Assembly: GCF_000013765.1 (NCBI RefSeq)
Contig: NC_007954.1
Span: 124,001 to 188,000 of the forward strand
Source of the DNA: Shewanella denitrificans OS217
GTDB lineage: Bacteria > Pseudomonadota > Gammaproteobacteria > Enterobacterales > Shewanellaceae
Direction of reading: 5' to 3'
Length of the DNA stretch: 64,000 nt
Below, piece by piece: positions 42,968-51,057 of the stretch (the first letter of the stretch is position 1; each line of letters starts with the position of its first letter). A program made the translations under genes and the position numbers. Under the pieces are notes generated by a model. The model was not told where the DNA came from. It made no database searches and saw only the letters and a program-made list of their open reading frames with translations.

Positions 42968-43066
42968 CGAGAGTGCCAACAACATGGCTTTGTGTCGTCA
43001 AGCAAGTGTCTTGAGTACAAACTTAGGGCTGGATAAAATTTACTACATTAATTTAGGATTACGACA

Positions 43067-43405
43067 GTGAGAAAAATAATAGCCACATTGATGCTAAGTG
43101 CATTGATTCTATCTAGCCATCAATCTATTGCAGCAGGGCCAGAATGGATAACTTACGCGAAAGTAACAAAAGTAGTAGTCACAGCAAATGGTGGCGTTAA
43201 TATTGCGCTTTCCCCAGCGCTTTCAGGTTGCACTTCGCAAAGCGGCTATGGTGAACGCTATGCTTCACTGTATCCGGATCACCCCGGACTAGATAAGATT
43301 CATTCAATCGTGCTGGCGGCATTTATGGCAGATAAACCCATTGCGGTCTGGCTGTCCGATAGCACTTGTCGAATTGGTGAAGTTGAACTGGGTGGAAGGC
43401 AGTAG
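43067..43405 (+). CDS. Small secreted protein, array family member 12
   Basis: A 112-residue protein starting at GTG 43067 with AGGA upstream. Signal peptide 'IIATLMLSALILSSHQSIAA'. The mature part has strand 'YAKVTKVVVTANGGVNIALS', first Cys in 'SGCTSQSGYGERYASL', helix 'DKIHSIVLAAFMADK', strand 'PIAVWLSDSTC' with the second Cys, and 'IGEVELGG'. About 60 bases separate it from member 13. Function unknown. Confidence 0.83.
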   Translation: MRKIIATLMLSALILSSHQSIAAGPEWITYAKVTKVVVTANGGVNIALSPALSGCTSQSGYGERYASLYPDHPGLDKIHSIVLAAFMADKPIAVWLSDSTCRIGEVELGGRQ

Positions 43406-43464
43406 CTGAAGCATGTTTTTATGATTGTTTAATTAAAAAACCAGATTTGTATATGGAGTATACA

Positions 43465-43779
43465 GTGAATTTAAGAATGATGTTGTTGACCATAAGTTTG
43501 TTTTTTTCAACTTTTTCTCATGGTGCGGAGAGCTATTTAACTGGAAATATCGTTAACATTACTGCGGTAGAGCAAGGCATGTTAATTATGCTAGATACTG
43601 GAGTACCAGGCAATTGTGAAGGCACACCCTATAATTGGATGTTAATCAAGCAAGAGCATACAGTGATGATTTCCGTGACTCTGGCAATGTGGATGTCTGG
43701 TAAGAAGACATTCACTGTCTATACCAAGGAGCGTGCCAGTTCATTCTGCGAGGTAGGACAAATTGATCCCGCTGAGTAA
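43465..43779 (+). CDS. Small secreted protein, array family member 13
   Basis: A 104-residue protein starting at GTG 43465, 6 bases after GGAG; ATG 43447 is an alternative. Signal peptide 'RMMLLTISLFFSTFSHGAE'. The mature part has strand 'NIVNITAVEQGMLIMLD', first Cys in 'GNCEGTPYNWMLIK', helix 'MISVTLAMWMSGK', strand 'KTFTVYTKERAS' and second Cys in 'FCEVGQID'. The 5' context resembles that of member 11 (ATATGGAGTA before the start). Function unknown. Confidence 0.8.
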   Translation: MNLRMMLLTISLFFSTFSHGAESYLTGNIVNITAVEQGMLIMLDTGVPGNCEGTPYNWMLIKQEHTVMISVTLAMWMSGKKTFTVYTKERASSFCEVGQIDPAE

Positions 43780-43831
43780 TTGATTGGACTATTCGGCCGC
43801 ATCCCTATTGTATAAATGAGCAATTAATTAC

Positions 43832-44176
43832 TTATTCATTTGAAGCATGGGAATGACGGCCGATATAGTTAAGTAATTGTAAGTTTGCATTAGTTCCAAC
43901 CGCAGGAAATCCCAATGTGATGCGTTTATGTGCTGCCATTTTGGCCAATATTGTGCTCCAAATGGATTTACCCCCAGCCGTAGTCGTGTCTAAGGCGTAG
44001 GAATAACAACAGCCAGCTTGTTTCGCATCAAATTCATTTAGGTTTCTAAACCAGACTGTGCCATTGGCTGACATCTGCCACAGGAGCTTGCTGGCGTCCT
44101 CTACCTCAACCCACTCTTGTGAGAGTGCTGATGTTGATATTAGCAGTGCAATAGCAACACTTAATCCTTTAATCAT
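43832..44176 (-). CDS. Small secreted protein, array family member 14 (opposite strand)
   Basis: The only member on the reverse strand, convergent with member 13. The 114-residue protein has signal peptide 'SVAIALLISTSALSQEW', 'ASKLLWQMSANGTVWFRNL', a Cys-Cys pair in 'AGCCYSYALD', helix 'SIWSTILAKMAAHK' and strand 'RITLGFP'. The second conserved Cys after the helix is absent; the paired Cys may replace the usual disulfide. AAAGGA lies 8 bases upstream of the ATG. Function unknown. Confidence 0.78.
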   Translation of the reverse strand: MIKGLSVAIALLISTSALSQEWVEVEDASKLLWQMSANGTVWFRNLNEFDAKQAGCCYSYALDTTTAGGKSIWSTILAKMAAHKRITLGFPAVGTNANLQLLNYIGRHSHASNE

Positions 44177-44387
44177 GGTCTAAATCCTTTAATATTGGTT
44201 TGTATTATGAGTATCTAAATCGTGTAATGAGTTTTTGCAGCCATATTCTATTATAGGGAATCACTGTTATAGGTAGTGATAATATTTATTCATTAAATCC
44301 TGTTGTGTCTATCGCTATGAAAATACTATGCTCAATTCGCCTTCAGGCTAAAAAAATGCACTGAAGCGTATAAATAAAGGAAGGGAT

Positions 44388-44732
44388 ATGAAAAAGATAA
44401 AGGTATTATTGGGGTTGGCACTACTGGCTTGCTCTGCGGCGGCATTGGCGGAGGATAAATGCACCAGTTGGGGCTGTATCTCAACCGTTTCCACCTTGTA
44501 TACCAATGCCGATGGTGCCATCTATGTCGGCACCCCGTTGGATGAATCCTTAGCTAACTGCACCTCGGTTTCTGGGGCGTTTTTTACCCTCAATCCCACA
44601 GCAGGCAACGCCAAAGAGATGTATGCTAGTGTGTTAGCCGCGCACATGTCGAACAAGAAAATCATGTTGCGAGTGAAAGAGGGTCATCCGACCTGTGAAC
44701 TGGCATACGTGACTTTAGATACCTCTTATTAA
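44388..44732 (+). CDS. Small secreted protein, array family member 15
   Basis: A 114-residue protein with signal peptide 'VLLGLALLACSAAALAED'. The mature part has 'CTSWGCISTVSTLYTNADGA', first helix-proximal Cys in 'LANCTSVSGAFFTLNP', helix 'EMYASVLAAHMSNK', strand 'KIMLRVKEGHPTC' with the second Cys, and 'LAYVTLDTSY'. A strong ribosome binding site (AAGGAAGGG) precedes the ATG. It is the last member before core genes resume, followed by a strong terminator. Function unknown. Confidence 0.84.
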   Translation: MKKIKVLLGLALLACSAAALAEDKCTSWGCISTVSTLYTNADGAIYVGTPLDESLANCTSVSGAFFTLNPTAGNAKEMYASVLAAHMSNKKIMLRVKEGHPTCELAYVTLDTSY

Positions 44733-44767
44733 GTTAACATTTTCTCAAGCCTTCATCATGAATATCA

Positions 44768-44798
44768 AGCCCTGAGCCTAACGGTTCAGGGCTTTTTT
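44768..44798 (+). terminator. Terminator at the right end of the array
   Basis: AGCCCTGA (44768-44775) pairs with TCAGGGCT (44786-44793), followed by six T. The stem, loop and T-tail resemble the gspN terminator and its copy at 29634, with a similar preceding GCCTTCATC, though more diverged. Confidence 0.87.
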
Positions 44799-45033
44799 AA
44801 TGTTTATTTCATGGCCCAGCAATGGCCTTTAGGGTTAAGGGGTACACTCGATAAAACAGCGATAATTACTAATAGTTCGAATCATGTTTTAGTGCTGATT
44901 AACTTGTGTAAACCATGATTAAACGGCTTAAATACTGTCAGTGGGTAGAAAGTGACTAGCAAAATGAGGTACAATAGTTACAGCACTAACTATGTTGGTG
45001 TTTTTTTTTGTCAAAAATAAACTGGAGGGAAGC
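44799..45033. other. Intergenic region upstream of the putP unit
   Basis: No gene is evident. A TACAAT at 44970-44975 is a possible -10 element without a clear -35. GGAGG at 45024-45028 is the ribosome binding site of the small ORF at 45034. Confidence 0.5.
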
Positions 45034-45210
45034 ATGTCATTTGACAATGCAACCGAAGAAATTATCATCACTCAGGGGTTAGCCCGTCTGAGTTTATCAC
45101 TTAAAGAAGCGTTTCAACTCTTGTGCTTAGGCACACTATTAAGCACCTATCTTTTTGTCATGTTGAAACCAAATGTGATTCAAAATAACAAAGCGATTGG
45201 AGAAGCGTAA
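45034..45210 (+). CDS. Small single-pass membrane protein upstream of putP
   Basis: A 58-residue product starts at ATG 45034 behind a strong GGAGGGA ribosome binding site; the frame is open further upstream but without one. It has an acidic N-terminus ('MSFDNATEEIIITQGLAR') and one hydrophobic helix ('EAFQLLCLGTLLSTYLFVML'). It ends 3 bases before the putP ATG, so the two are almost certainly co-translated. It may regulate or stabilise the transporter; this is inferred from position only. The family is not recognised. Confidence 0.7.
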   Translation: MSFDNATEEIIITQGLARLSLSLKEAFQLLCLGTLLSTYLFVMLKPNVIQNNKAIGEA

Positions 45211-45213
45211 TTT

Positions 45214-46710
45214 ATGCCGATGTTAACTTATGTATCCCTAGGATTGTATTTCGTGGTCATGTTGGCCATAGGTTTATTTGCTTATCGCCGTTCTACCAGT
45301 GACGTGTCTGGCTATATTCTTGGCGGCCGTCAGGTGAGCCCACAAGTGACTGCATTGTCGGCGGGCGCGTCTGATATGAGCGGCTGGATGTTGATGGGTC
45401 TGCCTGGTGCCATGTTCTTGGTGGGATTTGAGACGATTTATATCGCCGTTGGCCTGCTTATTGGTGCCTTGGTGAATTATCTTATTGTTGCCCCTAAACT
45501 TAGGGTCTACACAGAGGTTGCTCATAACTCGCTGACAATCCCTGAGTTTTTTGCCAAGCGCTTCAACGCGCCTAACAGCAATATACGCATAGTGGCGGCG
45601 GTCATTATCGTAGTGTTCTTTACTTTATATACCTCAGCGGGCCTAGTGGCTGGCGGCAAGTTGTTTGAATCTGCTTTTAATCTGAATTATGAGCTGGGTT
45701 TGATCGTGACCTTAGGCGTGGTGGTGTCTTACACCTTGCTAGGCGGCTTCTTAGCCGTGAGCCTGACGGACTTTGTTCAGGGTTGCATCATGTTTGTTGC
45801 CCTCATCTTAGTGCCTGTGGTGGCCTTTCAAGAGTTTAGCAGTGCGGATAAGATGATGGATTTTGCGTATCAGTCGATTCCGCATTTCTCTGAAGGCATG
45901 CAAAATGTCACCATGTTGGGATTGATCTCAAGCCTGTCATGGGGCCTTGGCTATTTTGGCCAGCCACATATCATAGTGCGCTTTATGGCTATTCGTTCTG
46001 TGAGCGATGTGAAAATTGCCAGACGCATAGGCATGAGCTGGATGACAGTGACCATAGTCGGTGCGTTAGCGACGGGTCTTGTGGGCATAGCCTACGCCAA
46101 CAAATTTGAAATGACCTTAACCGACCCAGAAACCATCTTTATTGTATTTTCTGAGTTGTTGTTCCACCCACTGATTAGTGGCTTCTTATTGGCAGCCATT
46201 CTAGCGGCCATCATGAGCACGATTTCCAGCCAGTTATTGGTGTCATCGAGCTCATTGACAGAAGACATCTACCGCGTGATGTCTAATAAAGAAGCCAGTG
46301 AAAAAGACATGGTTAAGCTAGGGCGTTTCGGTGTGGCTGGGGTGGGTATTGTCGCCAGTCTGTTAGCGCTTGATCGCAGCAATAGCATTTTATCCCTAGT
46401 GAGTAACGCTTGGGCAGGCTTTGGTGCCGCCTTCGGTCCGCTAGTGTTATTTAGCCTCTACAAGGCGAACTTAACCCACAAGGCGGCGATGGCGGGCATT
46501 ATATCGGGTGCAGTGACTGTACTGTTTTGGATCTACGCCCCAGTGCTTGCCGATGGCAATAGTTTAACCAGCATAATGTACGAAATGATCCCAGGATTTG
46601 TAGTCAGCAGCGTAGTGATTTGGGTAGTTTCATACTTAGATAGTGCACCTTGCGAACAAACCACAGAATTGTTTCATGAAGCCGGCCGTGTCATGGCCGA
46701 GCAAAAATAA
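45214..46710 (+). CDS. putP: Sodium/proline symporter PutP
   Basis: PutP imports proline with sodium across the inner membrane. The 498-residue length is usual. Family motifs of sodium/solute symporters are clear: 'GGRQVSPQVTALSAGASDMSGW' split over the first helices, 'LPGAMFLVGF', 'LLGGFLAVSLTDFVQG', 'WGLGYFGQPHIIVRFMAI', and 'AAILAAIMSTISSQLLVSSS' with the Na-binding Ser/Thr residues. About 13 membrane helices can be recognised. It is followed by proB 16 bases later, grouping proline uptake with proline synthesis. Confidence 0.96.
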   Translation: MPMLTYVSLGLYFVVMLAIGLFAYRRSTSDVSGYILGGRQVSPQVTALSAGASDMSGWMLMGLPGAMFLVGFETIYIAVGLLIGALVNYLIVAPKLRVYTEVAHNSLTIPEFFAKRFNAPNSNIRIVAAVIIVVFFTLYTSAGLVAGGKLFESAFNLNYELGLIVTLGVVVSYTLLGGFLAVSLTDFVQGCIMFVALILVPVVAFQEFSSADKMMDFAYQSIPHFSEGMQNVTMLGLISSLSWGLGYFGQPHIIVRFMAIRSVSDVKIARRIGMSWMTVTIVGALATGLVGIAYANKFEMTLTDPETIFIVFSELLFHPLISGFLLAAILAAIMSTISSQLLVSSSSLTEDIYRVMSNKEASEKDMVKLGRFGVAGVGIVASLLALDRSNSILSLVSNAWAGFGAAFGPLVLFSLYKANLTHKAAMAGIISGAVTVLFWIYAPVLADGNSLTSIMYEMIPGFVVSSVVIWVVSYLDSAPCEQTTELFHEAGRVMAEQK

Positions 46711-46726
46711 CGGGATTTAGATTTAG

Positions 46727-47836
46727 ATGTCAAAGTTAAATTGGAAACGCATTGTCGTCAAAGTCGGCAGTGCTCTTATAGCGCCTAACAAACAGGGCTG
46801 TAGTAGTCATTATTTATTGGGCATAGCGCAGTTTATTGCAAATTGTCGCGCTCAAGGTATACAAGTGGTATTAGTGTCATCGGGCTCAGTAGCTGCGGGT
46901 AGACACCATTTTAGCGAGGTCGCTGAACCTAATGTTACCTTGAAAAAAGCCATGGCGGCGGCAGGTCAAGCTGACATGATGGCGATTTGGGACAGGTTAT
47001 TTGACTTCCCCTCGGCGCAGCTGTTAGTGACTCACGGTGATTTGCGTGACAGAGAGCGTTACGTCAGCATTAAAGACACCATCTTAACCTTGCTTGAACA
47101 CGGTTTATTGCCCATCATCAATGAGAATGATGCAGTAACCACGGACAAGTTGAGAGTGGGTGATAACGATAATCTATCGGCCATGGTAGCAGCAGCTGCA
47201 GACGCCGATGCGCTGATCATCTGCTCAGATGTGGCTGGACTCTATACTAAGAATCCACAGCAACATGACGATGCTAAGCTTATCAAGCAAGTCAACCATA
47301 TCGATGCCGAGATCTATGCCATGGCAGGCGGTGCTACCGCTGGCGGCGTGGGTACTGGCGGTATGCATACTAAGATCCAAGCGGCGGAAAAAGCCATATC
47401 ACACGGTATAGAAACAGTGATTGTTAATGGTTTTGAGGCGGATAATTTTAACCGCTTGCTCAAGGGTGAAAACCCTGGCACCTTGTTTACGCCCTTCGAC
47501 AAACCTATGCAGGAACACTTGCATTGGATGACGCACACCTCGCAGGTGCAAGGGGAGTTAGTCGTAGAAAATGATTTTGATGGCGCCCTCGATGGATTGC
47601 CCAACCAACTGACTAGCGATGATGTGATGGCGGTCAATGGCGAATTTTCCGTTGGCGATACCATTTTAGTCCGTAGAGACGATGGCACTAAGTTGGCCAA
47701 GGCCCAATCAAATTACAGTAGTTGCCTGCTTAATTTTATTGCCGACCAAGACGATGGCGCCTTTGCCGACGAATTTCAACAAAAGACTGGCTCGATAATT
47801 TCTGATAAACATATCGCCATCTTAGAAAATACTTAA
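46727..47836 (+). CDS. proB: Glutamate 5-kinase
   Basis: ProB phosphorylates glutamate to gamma-glutamyl phosphate, the first step of proline synthesis. The 369-residue protein has the amino-acid-kinase motif 'VVKVGSALI', 'LVSSGSVAAG', 'INENDAVTT' and 'VGDNDNLSAMVA', with a C-terminal PUA domain from about residue 280. It lies 16 bases after putP and 12 bases before the proA ATG, so all three are probably co-transcribed. Confidence 0.96.
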   Translation: MSKLNWKRIVVKVGSALIAPNKQGCSSHYLLGIAQFIANCRAQGIQVVLVSSGSVAAGRHHFSEVAEPNVTLKKAMAAAGQADMMAIWDRLFDFPSAQLLVTHGDLRDRERYVSIKDTILTLLEHGLLPIINENDAVTTDKLRVGDNDNLSAMVAAAADADALIICSDVAGLYTKNPQQHDDAKLIKQVNHIDAEIYAMAGGATAGGVGTGGMHTKIQAAEKAISHGIETVIVNGFEADNFNRLLKGENPGTLFTPFDKPMQEHLHWMTHTSQVQGELVVENDFDGALDGLPNQLTSDDVMAVNGEFSVGDTILVRRDDGTKLAKAQSNYSSCLLNFIADQDDGAFADEFQQKTGSIISDKHIAILENT

Positions 47837-47848
47837 TTGGAAAATTTA

Positions 47849-49111
47849 ATGAATAATCAATCTTTAAGTTTAATAGAAACCTTATCTCGTGATGCTGCAA
47901 CAGCGGCGCAAACCTTAGCGGTATTAGATGAGCAGACCAAGAATACTGTGCTGCTTGATATGGCGAAATCATTACGAGCTAGCACTGCAGAAATCCTAGC
48001 GGCGAATCAGCAAGATTTAACCCGCGCCGAGGAAGATAACTTAGGCTCAGCCATGTTAGACAGATTATTGCTGACCCCGGAGCGAATCGAAGCCATGGCA
48101 CAAGGCATAGAAACTATTGTCTCACTGCCGGATCCTGTGGGGATTACTCGTGATTTAAGCGAGCGCCCTAATGGCATTAAAATTAGAAAAATGCGCATCC
48201 CTCTAGGGGTGGTGTGCATGATCTATGAGGCACGCCCAAATGTGACGGCCGATGCGGGTGCCTTGTGCTTTAAGTCAGGCAATGCCGTGGTATTGCGTGG
48301 TGGTAAAGAAGCACTGCAATCTAGCCTAGTTATCGCCAAAGTGCTGCAAGCGGTATTGCAACAGCATAAGCTACCAAAAGCGCTTATCACAGTAATTCCC
48401 GATCCTGACCGCGGCCTAATGATGGAGCTGATGCAGCAGAGAGCCTATATCGACGTTATCATTCCCAGAGGCGGTGAAGGGCTGATTAATTTCGTCACAG
48501 ATAACAGCAAAATCCCGGTTATTCAGCATTTTAAAGGTGTATGCCACCTGTATGTGGACAAAGATGCCGATTTAGATAATGCCATGGCATTACTGCTTAA
48601 TGGCAAGACTCAGCGTACCGGGGTGTGTAATGCGCTCGAAGGCTTAATCGTCCATCAAGATGTGGCGGAGGCTTTCCTATCAAAAGCGGCTGTTGAGCTT
48701 GCAAGCCACAAGGTGAAAATTAATGCTTGTTCACGTGCTGCTAAGTACTTTACAGGCTGCACTGTGCTGGATGACAGCGAATTTGGCCAAGAGTATTTAG
48801 ATCTTGAAATCGCCATTCGCATTGTCGATGACTTTGACCATGCAATAGATCATATCCGCGCCTTTGGCAGTCATCACACCGAAGTGATTTCGACCAAAAA
48901 TGACGCCACGGCGATGCGTTTTCAACGCACAGTGGATGCCTCTGTGGTTATGGTAAACGCCTCGTCACGCTTCTCCGATGGCGGCGAGCTAGGTTTAGGC
49001 GCCGAGATTGGTATTGCCACCTCGAAACTGCATGCTTACGGCCCCATGGGGCTTGAGTCATTGACGGCAGAGAAATACCTAGTTAACGGCACAGGTCAAG
49101 TGCGCAGCTAA
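47849..49111 (+). CDS. proA: Gamma-glutamyl phosphate reductase
   Basis: ProA reduces gamma-glutamyl phosphate to glutamate semialdehyde with NADPH in proline synthesis. The 420-residue product has the aldehyde-dehydrogenase fold, with 'MIYEARPNVTADAGALC', 'IPRGGEGLI' and the catalytic Cys in 'RTGVCNALEG'. ATG 47849 with GGA upstream is preferred to TTG 47837. A terminator follows within 40 bases. Confidence 0.96.
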   Translation: MNNQSLSLIETLSRDAATAAQTLAVLDEQTKNTVLLDMAKSLRASTAEILAANQQDLTRAEEDNLGSAMLDRLLLTPERIEAMAQGIETIVSLPDPVGITRDLSERPNGIKIRKMRIPLGVVCMIYEARPNVTADAGALCFKSGNAVVLRGGKEALQSSLVIAKVLQAVLQQHKLPKALITVIPDPDRGLMMELMQQRAYIDVIIPRGGEGLINFVTDNSKIPVIQHFKGVCHLYVDKDADLDNAMALLLNGKTQRTGVCNALEGLIVHQDVAEAFLSKAAVELASHKVKINACSRAAKYFTGCTVLDDSEFGQEYLDLEIAIRIVDDFDHAIDHIRAFGSHHTEVISTKNDATAMRFQRTVDASVVMVNASSRFSDGGELGLGAEIGIATSKLHAYGPMGLESLTAEKYLVNGTGQVRS

Positions 49112-49144
49112 TCCCTGCATATTGAAATAAACAGTTAAACCAAG

Positions 49145-49170
49145 AGCCTGCATCTAATGCAGGCTTTTTT
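49145..49170 (+). terminator. Terminator after proA
   Basis: GCCTGCA pairs with TGCAGGC and is followed by a run of six T. It lies about 35 bases past the proA stop. Confidence 0.9.
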
Positions 49171-49413
49171 GTCGATGATTTTTTTCTCGGCGCGATTTTA
49201 CTCTGTTTTGACTGGAAGCAATGTTCGAAAACTAAGTGAGTATTATTGCTCGATCACAGGCAAACAGTTAGCCATGAATGGATGTTGCATTGATGAGTTG
49301 AATTTATACAGGTTAGTACATTAATATTATGTAACATTTTTATCTTTATTATAATCAATAAATACAATAGGGTAGCTGGGTAAATGGAGTTTCAACAATA
49401 ACAAGGACGTGTC
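49171..49413. other. AT-rich intergenic region before the lipoprotein gene
   Basis: No gene is seen. The sequence is AT-rich and contains no recognisable RNA or strong promoter; an AAGGA near 49402 is the ribosome binding site of the following gene. Confidence 0.5.
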
Positions 49414-50934
49414 ATGAAAATAACATCTTATCTAGTATTTCCTTTTATCTCGCTTAGTTTAATCGCTTGCGGTGGCGGATCCAGTGACAGCACGCCAGCT
49501 GTATCCATAGCCGAGAATAATGCGCCGACAGCTAGAGTTTCATTAGACAACACTTCAGTTAACATGGGCGATCTTGTATTAGTTCAAGGTGGTCAAAGTA
49601 GTGACCCTGATAGTGATAGCTTAAGTTACCTGTGGCAGGTTACCGATCCTCAAGGCGCGACGTTGGCCTTAAATGATGCGAGTAATAAACAGCTAAGCTT
49701 TAACGTAGTCATGGCTGGAGAGTATCAAGTAAGCTTGACGGTCAGCGATGGTAAAGGCGCAAATGACAAGGCAAGTTTAGTACTGAAAGTTGCAGGGGCT
49801 AAAGCGATTACCGCTGTTATTTCTGCTGCTGCAACGGTAAAACAGGGCAATAGTGTGACGCTTTCAGGGGAAAGCAGTAGGCTAAAAACAGACACTCGCT
49901 TTAGCTGGAGTTTGTTAGAAAAACCTGCAGCCAGTGAGGCAGTGCTGACTAGTATAGATACAGTGGAAACGTATTTTACCGCCGACAAGTTGGGCGAATA
50001 TAAGGTGCAATTAAGCCTGAAAGATCAAGATAATAATACCGATGTGGCTCAAAGTGTGATCACCGCCACTAGCGTTACTAGTAATACGGCTCCAGTGGCA
50101 TCGATTACAGCTGCGAGTACAGTGCTTAAAGTTAATGAAGAGCTCACTTTGTCTGCGGCTCAAAGTACTGATGCTGATGGCGATACGTTAAGTTTCAGCT
50201 GGCAGGTGATTCAAAAACCGGACAATGCCAATGTCAAACTGGAACAGGCAACAACGCAGCTAGCTAAGTTTAGCGCGAGTTCTTTAGGTGAGTATCATGT
50301 GGAGCTGACTGTCAGTGATGGTAAGCTACAAGGTAAAAAACAACTGAAATTACAGGTGACATCGACTAATCGAGCCCCTGTTGTCAGCATTAATCTAAAC
50401 CAAAACTCACCTAAGCAAGGTGAAACCATTAACTTGCAAGGCGTGGGAGTCGACCCTGACAATGATAGCTTACGTTATACGTGGAGCTTAGTGTCTAAAC
50501 CTAGTGATAGTAGCAGCGAATTTTCCAGCCCAACCCAGCAGAATACTCAGTTATACCTAGATGCCAAAGGGGATTATCTAGTATCACTGATTGCCACAGA
50601 TAATGAGTTAACGTCAGAGCCCGCCACTAAAAAAATTAGTGTGGCCGTTAATCATCCACCAGTGATCACTAAGGTGCTATACGACATTCAGGTAACAGCG
50701 GGCTCCCCCACTAAGCTTGAAGCACTTGCAACGGATCCTGAAGGTCAACCTATGACTTTTGAGTGGCGTTTGGTGGATAAAGATCCTGGCACTAATGGCA
50801 CATTTAGTGCTCCTACTCAGCCAGTGACCGAATTTACACCGGATCTACCAGGTTGGTATACCTTGCAAGTCAGCGTCAGTGATGGCATACAAAAATCCCT
50901 ACTTCCTACCACATTACTGATCATGGCAAAGTAA
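49414..50934 (+). CDS. Lipoprotein with tandem PKD-like domains
   Basis: The 506-residue protein begins 'MKITSYLVFPFISLSLIACG' with a lipobox (LIAC) and a Gly/Ser linker. The rest is about five Ig-like PKD repeats of roughly 95 residues, each with a pattern such as 'SSDPDSDSLSYLWQVTDP' and closing 'AGEYQVSLTVSDGKG'. Such repeats give extracellular spacer or adhesive modules. No catalytic domain is seen. The gene stands alone between the proAB terminator and murB. Its ligand is unknown. Confidence 0.88.
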   Translation: MKITSYLVFPFISLSLIACGGGSSDSTPAVSIAENNAPTARVSLDNTSVNMGDLVLVQGGQSSDPDSDSLSYLWQVTDPQGATLALNDASNKQLSFNVVMAGEYQVSLTVSDGKGANDKASLVLKVAGAKAITAVISAAATVKQGNSVTLSGESSRLKTDTRFSWSLLEKPAASEAVLTSIDTVETYFTADKLGEYKVQLSLKDQDNNTDVAQSVITATSVTSNTAPVASITAASTVLKVNEELTLSAAQSTDADGDTLSFSWQVIQKPDNANVKLEQATTQLAKFSASSLGEYHVELTVSDGKLQGKKQLKLQVTSTNRAPVVSINLNQNSPKQGETINLQGVGVDPDNDSLRYTWSLVSKPSDSSSEFSSPTQQNTQLYLDAKGDYLVSLIATDNELTSEPATKKISVAVNHPPVITKVLYDIQVTAGSPTKLEALATDPEGQPMTFEWRLVDKDPGTNGTFSAPTQPVTEFTPDLPGWYTLQVSVSDGIQKSLLPTTLLIMAK

Positions 50935-51057
50935 TGAGATTGGTATAAATGCCGGACTTAGCCTAAGAGATAGATTTTGCATCTTTGCTAGCAGCTTTCT
51001 TAGGCGCGAGTGGTTACAATGAGTTATCTGTTACTGGTAATTTTTTGATTTAACCCT

